Shown: positions 17,802 through 27,737, counted from the first letter of the stretch. The stretch is 39,872 nt of DNA from Patescibacteria group bacterium (GCA_018825385.1 JAHJEX010000054.1:1-39872); one strand, 5' to 3'. Program-made: numbers and translations. Notes: generated by a model not told the origin, from the sequence alone.

Positions 17802-19079
17802 ATGAGTAAAGCAAAAAAGTCAACAAATTATGATATTAAAAATATCCGTTTAGCCAGCCAGGGAAAGAAAAAAATTGACTGGGCTGAAAAGCAGATGGAT
17901 GTCTTGCGTCTTATTAAAAGCCGGTTCGAAAAAGAAAAGCCACTTGAAGGCATTAGAATATCTGCTTGCTTACATGTCACAACCGAGACGGCAAATTTGA
18001 TGAATACATTAAAATCCGGGGGGGCAGATGTTGTTTTATGCGCTTCAAATCCTTTGTCAACACAGGACGATACAGCCGCGTCAATTGTGAAGAATTTTGG
18101 AATACCTACATATTCTATTTGTGGAGAAGATCGCAAAGTGTACTATCAGCATTTAAAGGCTGCGCTGGATCATAAACCACACATAACAATGGATGATGGA
18201 GCTGACTTGGTTTCAGAGCTTTTGTCAAAGCGAAAGAAGCAGACTAAAGAGATATTGGGATCCTCCGAGGAAACAACGACTGGTGTTATCCGTCTAAGAA
18301 GTATGGAAAAAAAGAAAGTGCTTCGTTTTCCAGTAATTGCCGTTAATGATGCAAAGACCAAGCACCTATTTGATAATTATTACGGCACCGGCCAAAGCAC
18401 ACTGGATGGAATACTGCGTGCAACAAATATCCTGTACGCGGGTAAAACTGTAGTAATTGCAGGTTATGGGTCATGTGGCCGCGGACTGGCAATTCGGGCA
18501 AAAGGGATGGGTGCACATGTCATTGTGACTGAAGTTGATCCGCTTTGTGCGCTTAAGGCACAAATGGATGGTAATCAGGTAATGCCGATGAGCCATGCTT
18601 GTAGGTTGGGAGATGTTTTCATCACTGTGACTGGAAACACAAGTGTGATTAGAAAAGAACACTTTGTGAATATGAAGGATGGAGCAATTGTCTCGAACTC
18701 AGGGCATTTTGATGTTGAACTTGACGTTGAGCAACTTAATAAGATGAGCAAAGAAATTTCAGAACCGCGTGACTTCGTGCAAGCATTTATGCTCAAAAGC
18801 GGAAAAGTAATTAATATTTTAGCGGAAGGCAGACTAGTTAATCTTGCTGCAGCCGAAGGGCATCCGGCCTCAGTAATGGATATGAGCTTCGCAAATCAGG
18901 CACTGGCAGCTGAGTACATTACAAAAAATCATGAAAGTCTGGAAAACAAAGTATACGCAGTACCGGAAGATATTGATGCTGAGATAGCAGCATTAAAACT
19001 AAAATCTATGGGCATAAATATTGACCAGCTGACACCTAAGCAAAAGAAATATCTTGCTTCCTGGACTATTGGAACCTAA
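17802..19079 (+). CDS. ahcY: adenosylhomocysteinase (S-adenosyl-L-homocysteine hydrolase)
   Basis: ORF; ISACLHVTTETANLMNTLKSGGADVVLCASNPLSTQDD, DDGADLVS, GTGQSTLDGILRATN, VVIAGYGSCGRGLA. Confidence 0.96.
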   Translation: MSKAKKSTNYDIKNIRLASQGKKKIDWAEKQMDVLRLIKSRFEKEKPLEGIRISACLHVTTETANLMNTLKSGGADVVLCASNPLSTQDDTAASIVKNFGIPTYSICGEDRKVYYQHLKAALDHKPHITMDDGADLVSELLSKRKKQTKEILGSSEETTTGVIRLRSMEKKKVLRFPVIAVNDAKTKHLFDNYYGTGQSTLDGILRATNILYAGKTVVIAGYGSCGRGLAIRAKGMGAHVIVTEVDPLCALKAQMDGNQVMPMSHACRLGDVFITVTGNTSVIRKEHFVNMKDGAIVSNSGHFDVELDVEQLNKMSKEISEPRDFVQAFMLKSGKVINILAEGRLVNLAAAEGHPASVMDMSFANQALAAEYITKNHESLENKVYAVPEDIDAEIAALKLKSMGINIDQLTPKQKKYLASWTIGT

Positions 19080-19088
19080 AAACACCCA

Positions 19089-20186
19089 ATGAAATTACTG
19101 ATAACTGGTGGAGCCGGATTTATCGGCTCTAACTTTATCCATTATTGGCTTAAAAACCATCCAGACGATAAAATAGTGAATCTGGATAAGTTGACGTACT
19201 GCGGTAATTTGGAAAATCTCCAGTCTATTGAGAAAAATCCCAACTACAAATTTGTTAAAGGTGATATTTGTGATCTAAATCTTGTTGGAGCAATACTCCA
19301 AGAGAACAAGATTGATACGATTGTTCACTTTGCTGCACAGTCACACGTAGATCAATCGATCCTCAATATTGATAAAGAGGGGAGAGAAAGTAATGAGACG
19401 ATACAAAAACTGTTTGAACATTCACTGCCGTATGATTTCGTTTTAAATAATACGTGGGGCACTCATGTTCTACTTGAAGCAGCGGTGAAGGCCTGGCGTG
19501 GCGAAGAATTTAGAAATAAAAAATTTCATCATATCTCAACTGATGAGGTTTTTGGAGCGTTGCCATTAGATGACGCGGGCAAATTCAGTGAAAGTACAAA
19601 ATATGATCCCCGTAGCCCGTATTCCGCGTCAAAGGCAGCTTCGGATCATTTAGTAAGTGCATATTATACAACTTATGGACTTCCGGTTACCATTACGAAT
19701 ACATCAAATAATTATGGCCCCTATCAATATCCTGAGAAACTGCTTCCATTGGCAATAACAAACTTGCTGGAAAATAAGAAAGTGCCAATTTATGGAGACG
19801 GAAAGTATGTCAGAGATTGGCTGTACGTGGAGGATCATTGCAGAGCAATAGAATTGGTATTAGAAAAAGCAAAAATAGGAGAAACGTACTTAATTGGCGG
19901 TCTTACCGAGGATGTTAATAACCTAGAACTCATAAACCGCGTGTTGGCAATAATGGGAAAATCGGAGGAAATGCTGGAGTATGTAAAAGATAGGCCAGGT
20001 CATGATAGACGCTATGCTGTTGACTGGACAAAGGCAAAAAATGAATTAGATTATAAACCGCTTTATGATTTAGATACTTATTTAGAAAAAACAATCAACT
20101 GGTATAAGGAAAATGAATCATGGTGGAAACGAATTAAATCCGGGGATTATTTGAAGTACTATAAGAAGCAATATGAGAAGCGATAA
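19089..20186 (+). CDS. rfbB: dTDP-glucose 4,6-dehydratase
   Basis: ORF; LLITGGAGFIGSNFIHYWL, DKLTYCGNLENL, FAAQSHVDQSI, HISTDEVFGAL, YSASKAASDHLV, NNYGPYQYPEKLLPL. Confidence 0.96.
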   Translation: MKLLITGGAGFIGSNFIHYWLKNHPDDKIVNLDKLTYCGNLENLQSIEKNPNYKFVKGDICDLNLVGAILQENKIDTIVHFAAQSHVDQSILNIDKEGRESNETIQKLFEHSLPYDFVLNNTWGTHVLLEAAVKAWRGEEFRNKKFHHISTDEVFGALPLDDAGKFSESTKYDPRSPYSASKAASDHLVSAYYTTYGLPVTITNTSNNYGPYQYPEKLLPLAITNLLENKKVPIYGDGKYVRDWLYVEDHCRAIELVLEKAKIGETYLIGGLTEDVNNLELINRVLAIMGKSEEMLEYVKDRPGHDRRYAVDWTKAKNELDYKPLYDLDTYLEKTINWYKENESWWKRIKSGDYLKYYKKQYEKR

Positions 20187-21006
20187 ACTAATTCTTATTT
20201 TAGGCGCAAAAGGAATGCTCGGATCCGAGCTTTCTATTATTTTTGCCGACTTGCAACCGATTTGCTGGGATATTGATGATTTAGATATTACCAATGAAGA
20301 AATTGTGCAAAAAAGAATTCGGGAAATATCACCATCAATTATCATCAACGCTTCGGCCTATACGGACGTTGATGGAGCGGAACACAATCAAGAGCAGGCC
20401 AACAGGATAAACGGAACGGCAGTAGGTCATTTAGCAAAAACGGCACAAACAATAGGAGCGAAGCTTATACATTATTCAACTGATTATGTATTCAGTGGCA
20501 CAAATAAATCCGGCTATAAAGAAAATGATGATACAAATCCTGTAAATGCATATGGGTATTCAAAATTGCAAGGAGAACAAGCAATTCAAAATATATGCAG
20601 GGAGTATTACATTATCCGGACATCATGGCTATATGGAAAGAATGGAAAAAACTTTGTTGATACGATGTTAAATATTGGAAATAAGCAAAAGGAGATTCAA
20701 GTTGTAAATGATCAATTTGGTAAGCCAACGTATACTGTTGATTTAGCATTGCGAACACGTAGGCTTATTGAGGATAAATTACCCTATGGGGTTTACCACA
20801 TTACCAACGAAGGGCAGGTTTCATGGTTCGAGTTTGCCAAAAAAGTTTTTGACCTGTCAGATATGTCTGTTTCTGTCTTACCTGTAGCATCAGATAAATT
20901 TCCACGTCCAGCAAAGCGGCCGAATTATTCGTCGTTGATTAACACAAAAATACCACTATCTCGACAGTGGCAGGTGGCGCTAAATGAGTATATTTCAAAA
21001 CGCTAG
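20173..21006 (+). CDS. rfbD: dTDP-4-dehydrorhamnose reductase
   Basis: ORF; ILGAKGMLGSEL, IINASAYTDVDGAE, STDYVFSGT, YGYSKLQGEQAI, RTSWLYG, KRPNYSSL. Confidence 0.95.
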   Translation: MRSDKLILILGAKGMLGSELSIIFADLQPICWDIDDLDITNEEIVQKRIREISPSIIINASAYTDVDGAEHNQEQANRINGTAVGHLAKTAQTIGAKLIHYSTDYVFSGTNKSGYKENDDTNPVNAYGYSKLQGEQAIQNICREYYIIRTSWLYGKNGKNFVDTMLNIGNKQKEIQVVNDQFGKPTYTVDLALRTRRLIEDKLPYGVYHITNEGQVSWFEFAKKVFDLSDMSVSVLPVASDKFPRPAKRPNYSSLINTKIPLSRQWQVALNEYISKR

Positions 21007-21007
21007 C

Positions 21008-22351
21008 CTACTGAATCGGTTGTTGGAATAAGTTTTGAGAAGAGTCATGGAAAAACAGGACTTTATTATTTTTGTTTACTGCAAATGGTATGATGTCGGT
21101 TTGCGCGAGATTTACTATGTTACGTTTTTCGCGCCCATCAAGTTCAATAGCTTTTATAAAACCCTCGTGACTATAAATCATCCACCTTCCATCGGGTGAC
21201 CAGTCGGCATATTTTATTTGCTTGCTTGATCTTATCAGTAGCTCTTGCTGATCTTGCTCTGGATTAAATAGCCAAATCTCGAAATCATTGTAAAGTAATA
21301 AATTGTTCTCGTCTGGTGACCAAACAAACCTTGAGACATTTAGATTTAATTTATTTAGTTTGAGTGAAAACTGATCTTGAATCCCAATTAATGACAGTTC
21401 ATTATTCTGAATATCGTGAAGCGTGAGATAATTTTGTGTTATGTATGATAGAAGACATTCACTATTATGCGAAAGAGTGAGCAGTTTGTGAGAATTATCA
21501 AGGTCATTCAAATCTGCTTTCATTAATACAGACACGTTTTCTTGTACTTCAATATAGTAAATTGACTGGCCTATTTCAACAACATCCTGAATAATTCCAT
21601 CAACAAATCTTTTAAAAGTTTTTTCTTCAACATTGATTTGTTTAATACCACTTTCTGATATTGCATACAGGACATTGGCTTTTGAAGATTCAGTAATTCT
21701 TTTTATAGGTATATAAGAAGGTGAAATCAGATCAAGTATAATATCATATTGCCCGTCTACAGAAATGATCCTTGTTATGTAATTAGTTTCAGGATTAATC
21801 AAATATACATAGTTTGCATTGCTTGAGAAAGCTAACTTTGTTTTGACATCAATGCCTTCAATAGAATGAATGGTACGGAGTGTGCCTTGTTGCTTAATAA
21901 TCAAATCATTAGTCTTTTTTTCATTCACAATCGTATAAGCAAGATATGAGTCATTTGGCGAAAAAACTATATTTGAAACTCTTTCTTCAACTACAAGTGT
22001 AGGACTGCTAGATTTAAGAAGAGACACTCTTTCTGTTGAAGTGGATCGGTTTGGAAACACTTGCAGAGTTTTTTCCCAGGTAAAATAATCCTCTTTCTCA
22101 ATTATTACAGAGTAGTCTCCAGGGAATAGGTTTTTAATCACAGTTGGAGTTTTTGAACCAAATTTCCCTCCATTTATTGTGATTTGAGCATTGCGAGGAT
22201 CTGAATCAACTGATAATACCCCGGTCTTTATAACTTTATGGTCATCAAAATCATATCGATATCCTGTAGCATAGAGCACTAGGAGGGGAGCGACTACAAT
22301 AAATACCAATACCAGGGTAAAAGCGTAGATTCTGCGGTATTTCTTCTTCAT
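21008..22351 (-). CDS. membrane-anchored PEGA-domain plus TolB/WD40-like beta-propeller protein
   Basis: ORF; N-terminal TM; GVLSVDSDPRNAQITINGGKFGSKTPTVIKNLFPGDYSVIIEKEDY (PEGA); blade-like FVWSPDENNLLLYND, ADWSPDGRWMIYS. Confidence 0.8.
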   Translation of the reverse strand: MKKKYRRIYAFTLVLVFIVVAPLLVLYATGYRYDFDDHKVIKTGVLSVDSDPRNAQITINGGKFGSKTPTVIKNLFPGDYSVIIEKEDYFTWEKTLQVFPNRSTSTERVSLLKSSSPTLVVEERVSNIVFSPNDSYLAYTIVNEKKTNDLIIKQQGTLRTIHSIEGIDVKTKLAFSSNANYVYLINPETNYITRIISVDGQYDIILDLISPSYIPIKRITESSKANVLYAISESGIKQINVEEKTFKRFVDGIIQDVVEIGQSIYYIEVQENVSVLMKADLNDLDNSHKLLTLSHNSECLLSYITQNYLTLHDIQNNELSLIGIQDQFSLKLNKLNLNVSRFVWSPDENNLLLYNDFEIWLFNPEQDQQELLIRSSKQIKYADWSPDGRWMIYSHEGFIKAIELDGREKRNIVNLAQTDIIPFAVNKNNKVLFFHDSSQNLFQQPIQ

Positions 22352-22352
22352 T

Positions 22353-22381
22353 TTGACCAGAATGAAATTAGTAGGTAATAT
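22353..22381 (+). promoter_or_regulatory. candidate murA promoter (TTGACC-N17-TAATAT)
   Basis: TTGACC 22353-22358, 17-bp spacer, TAATAT 22376-22381; abuts the 5' end of the divergent PEGA gene. Confidence 0.4.
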
Positions 22382-22435
22382 GTATCATATAGGATAACTA
22401 ATTCTACCATGTTTTGAAATAATAGGAATTTTTTT

Positions 22436-23698
22436 ATGGAAAAATTTGTAATAAACGGAAAAAATCCTCTTTCAGGAGAAATTGAAGTAAGAGGTGCTAA
22501 AAATGCAGTAATGAAGATATTGCCCGCTGCTTTGCTTTCCAAGGGGACAATTACTATTAAAAACCTTCCTAATATAGAAGAAATTCATAAAGCAACTGAT
22601 ATTCTTAAAGATCTTGGCGCATCCATTAAACTAGATGGAAGAAATTGCACTGTGTCAATTACAGAGATTAAGAAAAATATTCTTGAGCCGGAGTTTGCAA
22701 ATAAGTTTAGGTCTTCAGTAATGTTCGCCGGTCCTCTTCTAGCGCAAACTGGTGAAGTTAGATTTCCTCATCCCGGCGGATGTGTAATTGGTGCTGGTAA
22801 ACGGCCGATCGATTTATTTCTTGACGGTTTTGTTGCATTAGGTGCTGAGGTTGAAGAAAACGATGATTATTATGTTGTGAAGGCAAAAAAATTAATTGGC
22901 GGGAATTATTTTTTTACAACTGCCAGTGTAACAGGAACGGAAAGCATGATTATGACGGCAGTTCTCGCAGAAGGAGTAACAACTCTGGGGAATTGCGCAA
23001 TGGAACCAGAGATAGTTGCTTTGGCGGATTATTTAAACAAAAATGGTGCAAAGATATTAGGAGCAGGTACTTCGACAGTTATCATTGAGGGTGTAAAGGA
23101 AATATCCGCAGGCGAATACACAATAATTCCAGACCGGATCGAAACGGGAACATTTGCGATACTTGGTGCTGCAACAAAATCAGAGTTGACGATAACAAAA
23201 TGCAATCCAAATAATATTGAGTCTCTATTAGCTGTATTTCAAAAAGTCGGGATTTCTTATGAGCGTGGAGAAGACTGGTTGAAAATAAAGCCAGCAAAGT
23301 CTTTAAGGCCGATAGATATTAAAACACACGAGTATCCAGGCTTTCCTACTGACCTACAACCCCCATATACTGTCCTGATGACTCAGGCGGAGGGGAGGTC
23401 TGTGATACATGAAGTGATATATGATCGGCGCTTACTATTTACGGACATGTTAGTGCAAATGGGTGCGGATATTATTATGTGTGACCCACATCGTATTGTT
23501 GTTAATGGGCCAACAAAGCTTCACGGTAGAAAACTAACTAGCCCTGATTTAAGAGCAGGGATTGCTGTTGTAATAGCTGCTGCGCTTGCAGACGGGCAAA
23601 CAGAGATTGATAATATTTATCAAATTGACCGTGGGTACGAAAAAATAGAAGAACGCCTTCAAAAAATAGGTGTAAAAATAGAAAGGGTAAACGAATAA
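22436..23698 (+). CDS. murA: UDP-N-acetylglucosamine 1-carboxyvinyltransferase
   Basis: ORF; GGNPLSGEIEVRGAKNAVM-like N-terminus, PGGCVIGAGKRPIDL with catalytic Cys, FPTDLQPP, LRAGIAVVIAALADG. Confidence 0.95.
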   Translation: MEKFVINGKNPLSGEIEVRGAKNAVMKILPAALLSKGTITIKNLPNIEEIHKATDILKDLGASIKLDGRNCTVSITEIKKNILEPEFANKFRSSVMFAGPLLAQTGEVRFPHPGGCVIGAGKRPIDLFLDGFVALGAEVEENDDYYVVKAKKLIGGNYFFTTASVTGTESMIMTAVLAEGVTTLGNCAMEPEIVALADYLNKNGAKILGAGTSTVIIEGVKEISAGEYTIIPDRIETGTFAILGAATKSELTITKCNPNNIESLLAVFQKVGISYERGEDWLKIKPAKSLRPIDIKTHEYPGFPTDLQPPYTVLMTQAEGRSVIHEVIYDRRLLFTDMLVQMGADIIMCDPHRIVVNGPTKLHGRKLTSPDLRAGIAVVIAAALADGQTEIDNIYQIDRGYEKIEERLQKIGVKIERVNE

Positions 23699-23699
23699 T

Positions 23700-24938
23700 A
23701 TGGAGAATCACACTCGCAAACCATCTCGGGTACAGCGATACTTTAAGTTTTATTCAACTTTGGTAATTATATTTATTGCATTTCTTGGTGGGATATTATT
23801 TGGTGCATGGAAATTTAATGGCGTGGCTGTTTCTCAAGTAGGGGATATAGTTGTTAATAAATTTACTGATAATCCGGAGACACAAGAAATTGATTTTGGA
23901 ATTTTTTGGGAAACTTGGCGGACAATACAAAACAAATATTATGACAGGCCTGTAAGCGAGAAGGACCTTTTTTATGGTGCATTGGTCGGAATGTCAGCAA
24001 GCGTACAAGATCCTTATACTGTTTTTTTCGATCCGGAAATAAGCCAGGATTTTAATGAACAAATTAGTGGTACTTTCGAGGGAATAGGAATAGAGATAGG
24101 AATCAAGGATGATCAATTAGTTGTTATAGCACCATTACCAGAAACACCTGCATATAATGCGGGAGTGCTTGCGGGTGATCAAATAGTCAGCATTGATGGC
24201 ACTGATACCACTGGAATAACGCTTGATCTTGCAGTGGGCATGATTCGAGGTGAAAAAGGCACTTCAGTGGAATTAGGTATTAGAAGAGAAAATGAGGAAG
24301 ATTTAGTATCGATTTCAATTGTTCGTGAAACAATAAAGGTTGAATCAATTTCCTGGAAGATGCTAGATGGTAATGTGGCACATATCGTGCTTTCTGATTT
24401 TAACGAAAATACAGAAAAGGGATTCGAGAAGGCGGTACGTGAAATTATCCTTGAAGAACCAAAGGGTGTTATATTAGATTTAAGGAACAATCCTGGTGGT
24501 TTTTTAGCGACAGCAGTTAATATTGCCGGATATTTTGTTGCGGAAAATGACGTTGTATTGGTTGAAGATTTTGGGAACGGCAATGAAAATTCATATGTTG
24601 TAGAAAATGGTGAAGATTTTATCGATTATCCGATGATTGTTCTTGTAAATGCAGGTACGGCGTCTGCATCAGAGATTGTTGCGGGGGCTATCCAAGATCA
24701 TGGAATTGCGACAGTTTTGGGTGAGCAAACATTTGGAAAGGGTACAGTGCAGGAATTAAATGAATTTGCTGACGGTTCGTCACTAAAAATTACAGTGGCT
24801 GAGTGGCTTACCCCCAATGGACGTTCGATTGATAAGGAAGGTATTACCCCGGATGTTATTGTAGAAATTACACTAGATGATATTGAAGCAGGGCTTGACC
24901 CTCAGTTGAATAAAGCCGTTGAATTGCTAACAGAATAG
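23700..24938 (+). CDS. S41-family carboxyl-terminal processing peptidase with PDZ domain
   Basis: ORF; N-terminal TM, PDZ segment, VILDLRNNPGGFLATAV, NAGTASASEIVAGAIQDHG, TFGKGTVQ. Confidence 0.94.
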   Translation: MENHTRKPSRVQRYFKFYSTLVIIFIAFLGGILFGAWKFNGVAVSQVGDIVVNKFTDNPETQEIDFGIFWETWRTIQNKYYDRPVSEKDLFYGALVGMSASVQDPYTVFFDPEISQDFNEQISGTFEGIGIEIGIKDDQLVVIAPLPETPAYNAGVLAGDQIVSIDGTDTTGITLDLAVGMIRGEKGTSVELGIRRENEEDLVSISIVRETIKVESISWKMLDGNVAHIVLSDFNENTEKGFEKAVREIILEEPKGVILDLRNNPGGFLATAVNIAGYFVAENDVVLVEDFGNGNENSYVVENGEDFIDYPMIVLVNAGTASASEIVAGAIQDHGIATVLGEQTFGKGTVQELNEFADGSSLKITVAEWLTPNGRSIDKEGITPDVIVEITLDDIEAGLDPQLNKAVELLTE

Positions 24939-24968
24939 TAAACAAAACCGTTTTTTTCTGCTATACTC

Positions 24969-25244
24969 ATGAAGAAGAAAAGAGCAAGGATTAGAATATA
25001 TGGTACTGTGCAGGGCGTTTTTTTCCGATATAATGCCCTAGAAAAAGCAAAAGAGTTACAGATTACTGGTTGGGTTAAAAATGAATCAGACAAAACAGTA
25101 AAAATTGATGCAGAGGGTGAAGAAAACAATCTGCAAAATTTTATTGATTGGTGTCACAGTGGCCCTGATCAGGCAAGTATCAAGAAAGTTGAGATTGAAT
25201 GGGGTGATTATAAAAACATGTCTAGCAATTTTAAAATAAAGTAG
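24969..25244 (+). CDS. acylphosphatase
   Basis: ORF; RIYGTVQGVFFRYNA...ITGWVKNESDKTVKI. Confidence 0.93.
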   Translation: MKKKRARIRIYGTVQGVFFRYNALEKAKELQITGWVKNESDKTVKIDAEGEENNLQNFIDWCHSGPDQASIKKVEIEWGDYKNMSSNFKIK

Positions 25245-25260
25245 GAGTTCAACACTTAGT

Positions 25261-25707
25261 ATGAAAGTAATATTTCTAAAAAATGTACCGCCTCATGTGA
25301 AGAGAGGTCAAGTCAAAAATGTGACTGATGGTTACGCTCGGAATTATTTGTTACCCAGAGGTCTTGCCGCCCCGTTTACACAAAAGATTGAAGAAAGCTT
25401 AGAACTAGAGAAAGAAAAAAGTGAAAAATCAGCCAAAGGCGATAAAGAGAAAGTTGAAAATGTTTTTAGTGCCCTAGACGGAAAAAGAATTGTTCTAGTA
25501 GTGAACGCAAGCGATGATGGAACTCTCTATGCAGGGGTTGGGAAAAAAGAAATTGTACAGAAAGTACAGAAGGTCTATAAGCTCACTTTAAACGAAAACC
25601 AAATACTGTTAGAAAAACCGATAAAATCTGTAGGCGATCATGAGATTGCTGTCCAAGCTGAACCGAAGAAACAATTAAAACTTTTGGTAAGTATCGAAAA
25701 AGAATAA
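25261..25707 (+). CDS. rplI: 50S ribosomal protein L9
   Basis: ORF; MKVIFLKNVPPHVKRGQVKNVTDGYARNYLLPRGLA. Confidence 0.95.
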   Translation: MKVIFLKNVPPHVKRGQVKNVTDGYARNYLLPRGLAAPFTQKIEESLELEKEKSEKSAKGDKEKVENVFSALDGKRIVLVVNASDDGTLYAGVGKKEIVQKVQKVYKLTLNENQILLEKPIKSVGDHEIAVQAEPKKQLKLLVSIEKE

Positions 25708-25712
25708 ATTTT

Positions 25713-27371
25713 ATGCCTGAATCAAGGAAGAAAACAAAATACATATTTGTAGTAGGCGGTGTAATGTCATCTGTAGGAAAAGGGGTTACCACTGCTTCTA
25801 TCGGAAGGATACTGCAAAGTAGAGGGTATAGTGTAGCTACAATTAAATGTGATATGTATATCAACATTGATGCAGGCACAATACGGCCGACAGAGCATGG
25901 TGAAGTTTTTGTTGGTGAAGATGGCATTGAGGCTGATCAAGACTTGGGTAATTATGAACGTTTTACAGGAGTGGATTGCGTAGCTGATAATTATATAACA
26001 ACTGGTCAGGTATATCGTGAAGTTATAAGGAAGGAAAGAAATCTTGAGTATGCCGGAGAAGACGTTGAAGTTGTTCCCGATATTCCTAATGAAATTAATC
26101 GTCGTATTAATTCCGCTGCACGGAAAAACAAAGCAGACATCGTGATAATTGAGTTTGGAGGGACGGTCGGAGAATATCAGATTTTGCTGTTTTTGGAAGC
26201 GGCAAGAATGATGAAACTTAAGCATCCTGATGATGTGGTATTTGTGCTTGTAAGTTATTTACCTATTCCAAAAGTGATTGGCGAAATGAAGACAAAACCA
26301 ACCCAGTATGCTGCACGCACTTTAAATTCAGCAGGAATACAGGCAGATTTTATAATTTGCAGGTCTGAAAAAGTATTGGACAAACCGCGACGAGATCGTC
26401 TTGCAACATTTTGCAGTATTCCAAAAGATCATGCGATTTCTGCTCCAGACCTTGAAAGCGTTTACGAGGTACCAATGGTCTTTGAAAAAGAACAACTTGG
26501 AGAAAAAATGCTAAAAGCACTCAATCTCAAAGAAAAAAAGAATGACATGATTGAGTGGAAAAGAATGGTGCAAAGAATCAAAAGTTCAAATAAAGAAATA
26601 AGAATAGGTGTAGTTGGTAAATATTTTGGAACAGGAAATTTTACTTTAGCTGATTCCTATATTTCTGTAATTGAGGCTATTAAACACGCATCCTGGCATC
26701 ATAAGCGAAAGCCGATACTAACTTGGATAGACTCTGAAGAGTACGAAAAGAATCCAAAGAAGGTTTCAGAGCTAGAGGGATATGATGGAATAATTGTGCC
26801 AGGTGGGTTTGGCTCAAGAGGCATAGAAGGTATTATTAGTGCTATTAAATATGTAAGAGAGAATAATATTCCTTACTTGGGTCTATGTTATGGAATGCAG
26901 CTCGCGACAGTAGAAATTACGCGTAATGTCCTTGGATTAAAAAAAGCAAACACAGTTGAAATTGACAAGAATACGCCCCATCCAGTAATCCATCTTAACC
27001 CATACCAAAAAAGAAATATCAGGGTAAAAAGCTATGGAGCTACAATGAGACTCGGTGCATACCCATGCATACTTGATACTGATTCGTTAAGTTTTGCTGC
27101 ATATAAGACAAAAAAAATATCTGAACGTCATAGACATAGATATGAATTTAATAATACATACAAGACAAGATTAGAAAAAGCTGGTGTTCGATTTGCCGGA
27201 ATTTATCCTAAGAATAAGCTTGTAGAAATAATTGAATTAAAAGACCATCCTTGGTTTGTCGGGGTTCAGTTCCATCCAGAATTTAAATCAAGACCACTTG
27301 ATCCACATCCACTTTATAGAGACTTTATTGCTGCAGGAATTAAAAAACAAGCAAAGACCAAAAAGAAATAA
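25713..27371 (+). CDS. pyrG: CTP synthase
   Basis: ORF; KYIFVVGGVMSSVGKGVTTASIGRILQSRGY, glutamine amidotransferase YLGLCYGMQLA and GVQFHPEFKSRP. Confidence 0.97.
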   Translation: MPESRKKTKYIFVVGGVMSSVGKGVTTASIGRILQSRGYSVATIKCDMYINIDAGTIRPTEHGEVFVGEDGIEADQDLGNYERFTGVDCVADNYITTGQVYREVIRKERNLEYAGEDVEVVPDIPNEINRRINSAARKNKADIVIIEFGGTVGEYQILLFLEAARMMKLKHPDDVVFVLVSYLPIPKVIGEMKTKPTQYAARTLNSAGIQADFIICRSEKVLDKPRRDRLATFCSIPKDHAISAPDLESVYEVPMVFEKEQLGEKMLKALNLKEKKNDMIEWKRMVQRIKSSNKEIRIGVVGKYFGTGNFTLADSYISVIEAIKHASWHHKRKPILTWIDSEEYEKNPKKVSELEGYDGIIVPGGFGSRGIEGIISAIKYVRENNIPYLGLCYGMQLATVEITRNVLGLKKANTVEIDKNTPHPVIHLNPYQKRNIRVKSYGATMRLGAYPCILDTDSLSFAAYKTKKISERHRHRYEFNNTYKTRLEKAGVRFAGIYPKNKLVEIIELKDHPWFVGVQFHPEFKSRPLDPHPLYRDFIAAGIKKQAKTKKK

Positions 27372-27382
27372 GCCGGATACTA

Positions 27383-27408
27383 AAAAGACCCTTCACACAG
27401 GGTCTTTT
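27383..27408. terminator. bidirectional Rho-independent terminator between convergent pyrG and rpmA
   Basis: perfect 10-bp stem AAAAGACCCT-tcacac-AGGGTCTTTT. Confidence 0.9.
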
Positions 27409-27424
27409 GCTATTGTTGTATTAA

Positions 27425-27706
27425 CTAATTTTGTGTTTCAATTTCTACGACTTTAGTGCTCTGTAGTCGGCCGTCATATTTTCTTAGCTTCTTGCTTTTG
27501 AATGTGACAACACCGTTGACTAATGCATAAAGGGTATCATCAGCTCCACGCTTTACATTCTTTCCGGCATGGAATTTTGATCCTCGCTGTCTTACGATAA
27601 TTTGGCCAGCCTTAGTAAACTGCCCTCCAGAGACTTTTACGCCTAGTCGTTTAGATTGTGAATCTCGCCCGTATTGTGTGGAACCACCTGATTTTGTATG
27701 TGACAT
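27425..27706 (-). CDS. rpmA: 50S ribosomal protein L27
   Basis: [58 protein letters not shown]. Confidence 0.96.
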   Translation of the reverse strand: MSHTKSGGSTQYGRDSQSKRLGVKVSGGQFTKAGQIIVRQRGSKFHAGKNVKRGADDTLYALVNGVVTFKSKKLRKYDGRLQSTKVVEIETQN

Positions 27707-27737
27707 GAATCAATTGTTTATATTTAAGGTTGTATCT

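Noticed and set aside
20953-20970. CCACT-N8-AGTGG hairpin near the 3' end of rfbD
   Set aside because: Short stem with no T-run; not a convincing terminator.
24179-24583. 134-aa minus-strand ORF
   Set aside because: Antisense to the S41 peptidase, Ser-rich shadow translation.
24939-24967. TAAACA-N17-TATACT promoter-like sequence before the acylphosphatase gene
   Set aside because: It would place the start inside the gene, and the genes fit a continuous murA-to-pyrG operon.
25583-25927. 114-aa minus-strand ORF across the rplI/pyrG junction
   Set aside because: Shadow ORF of two conserved genes.
25767-26225. 152-aa minus-strand ORF
   Set aside because: Antisense shadow of pyrG, which is a highly conserved full-length gene; no recognisable protein motif.
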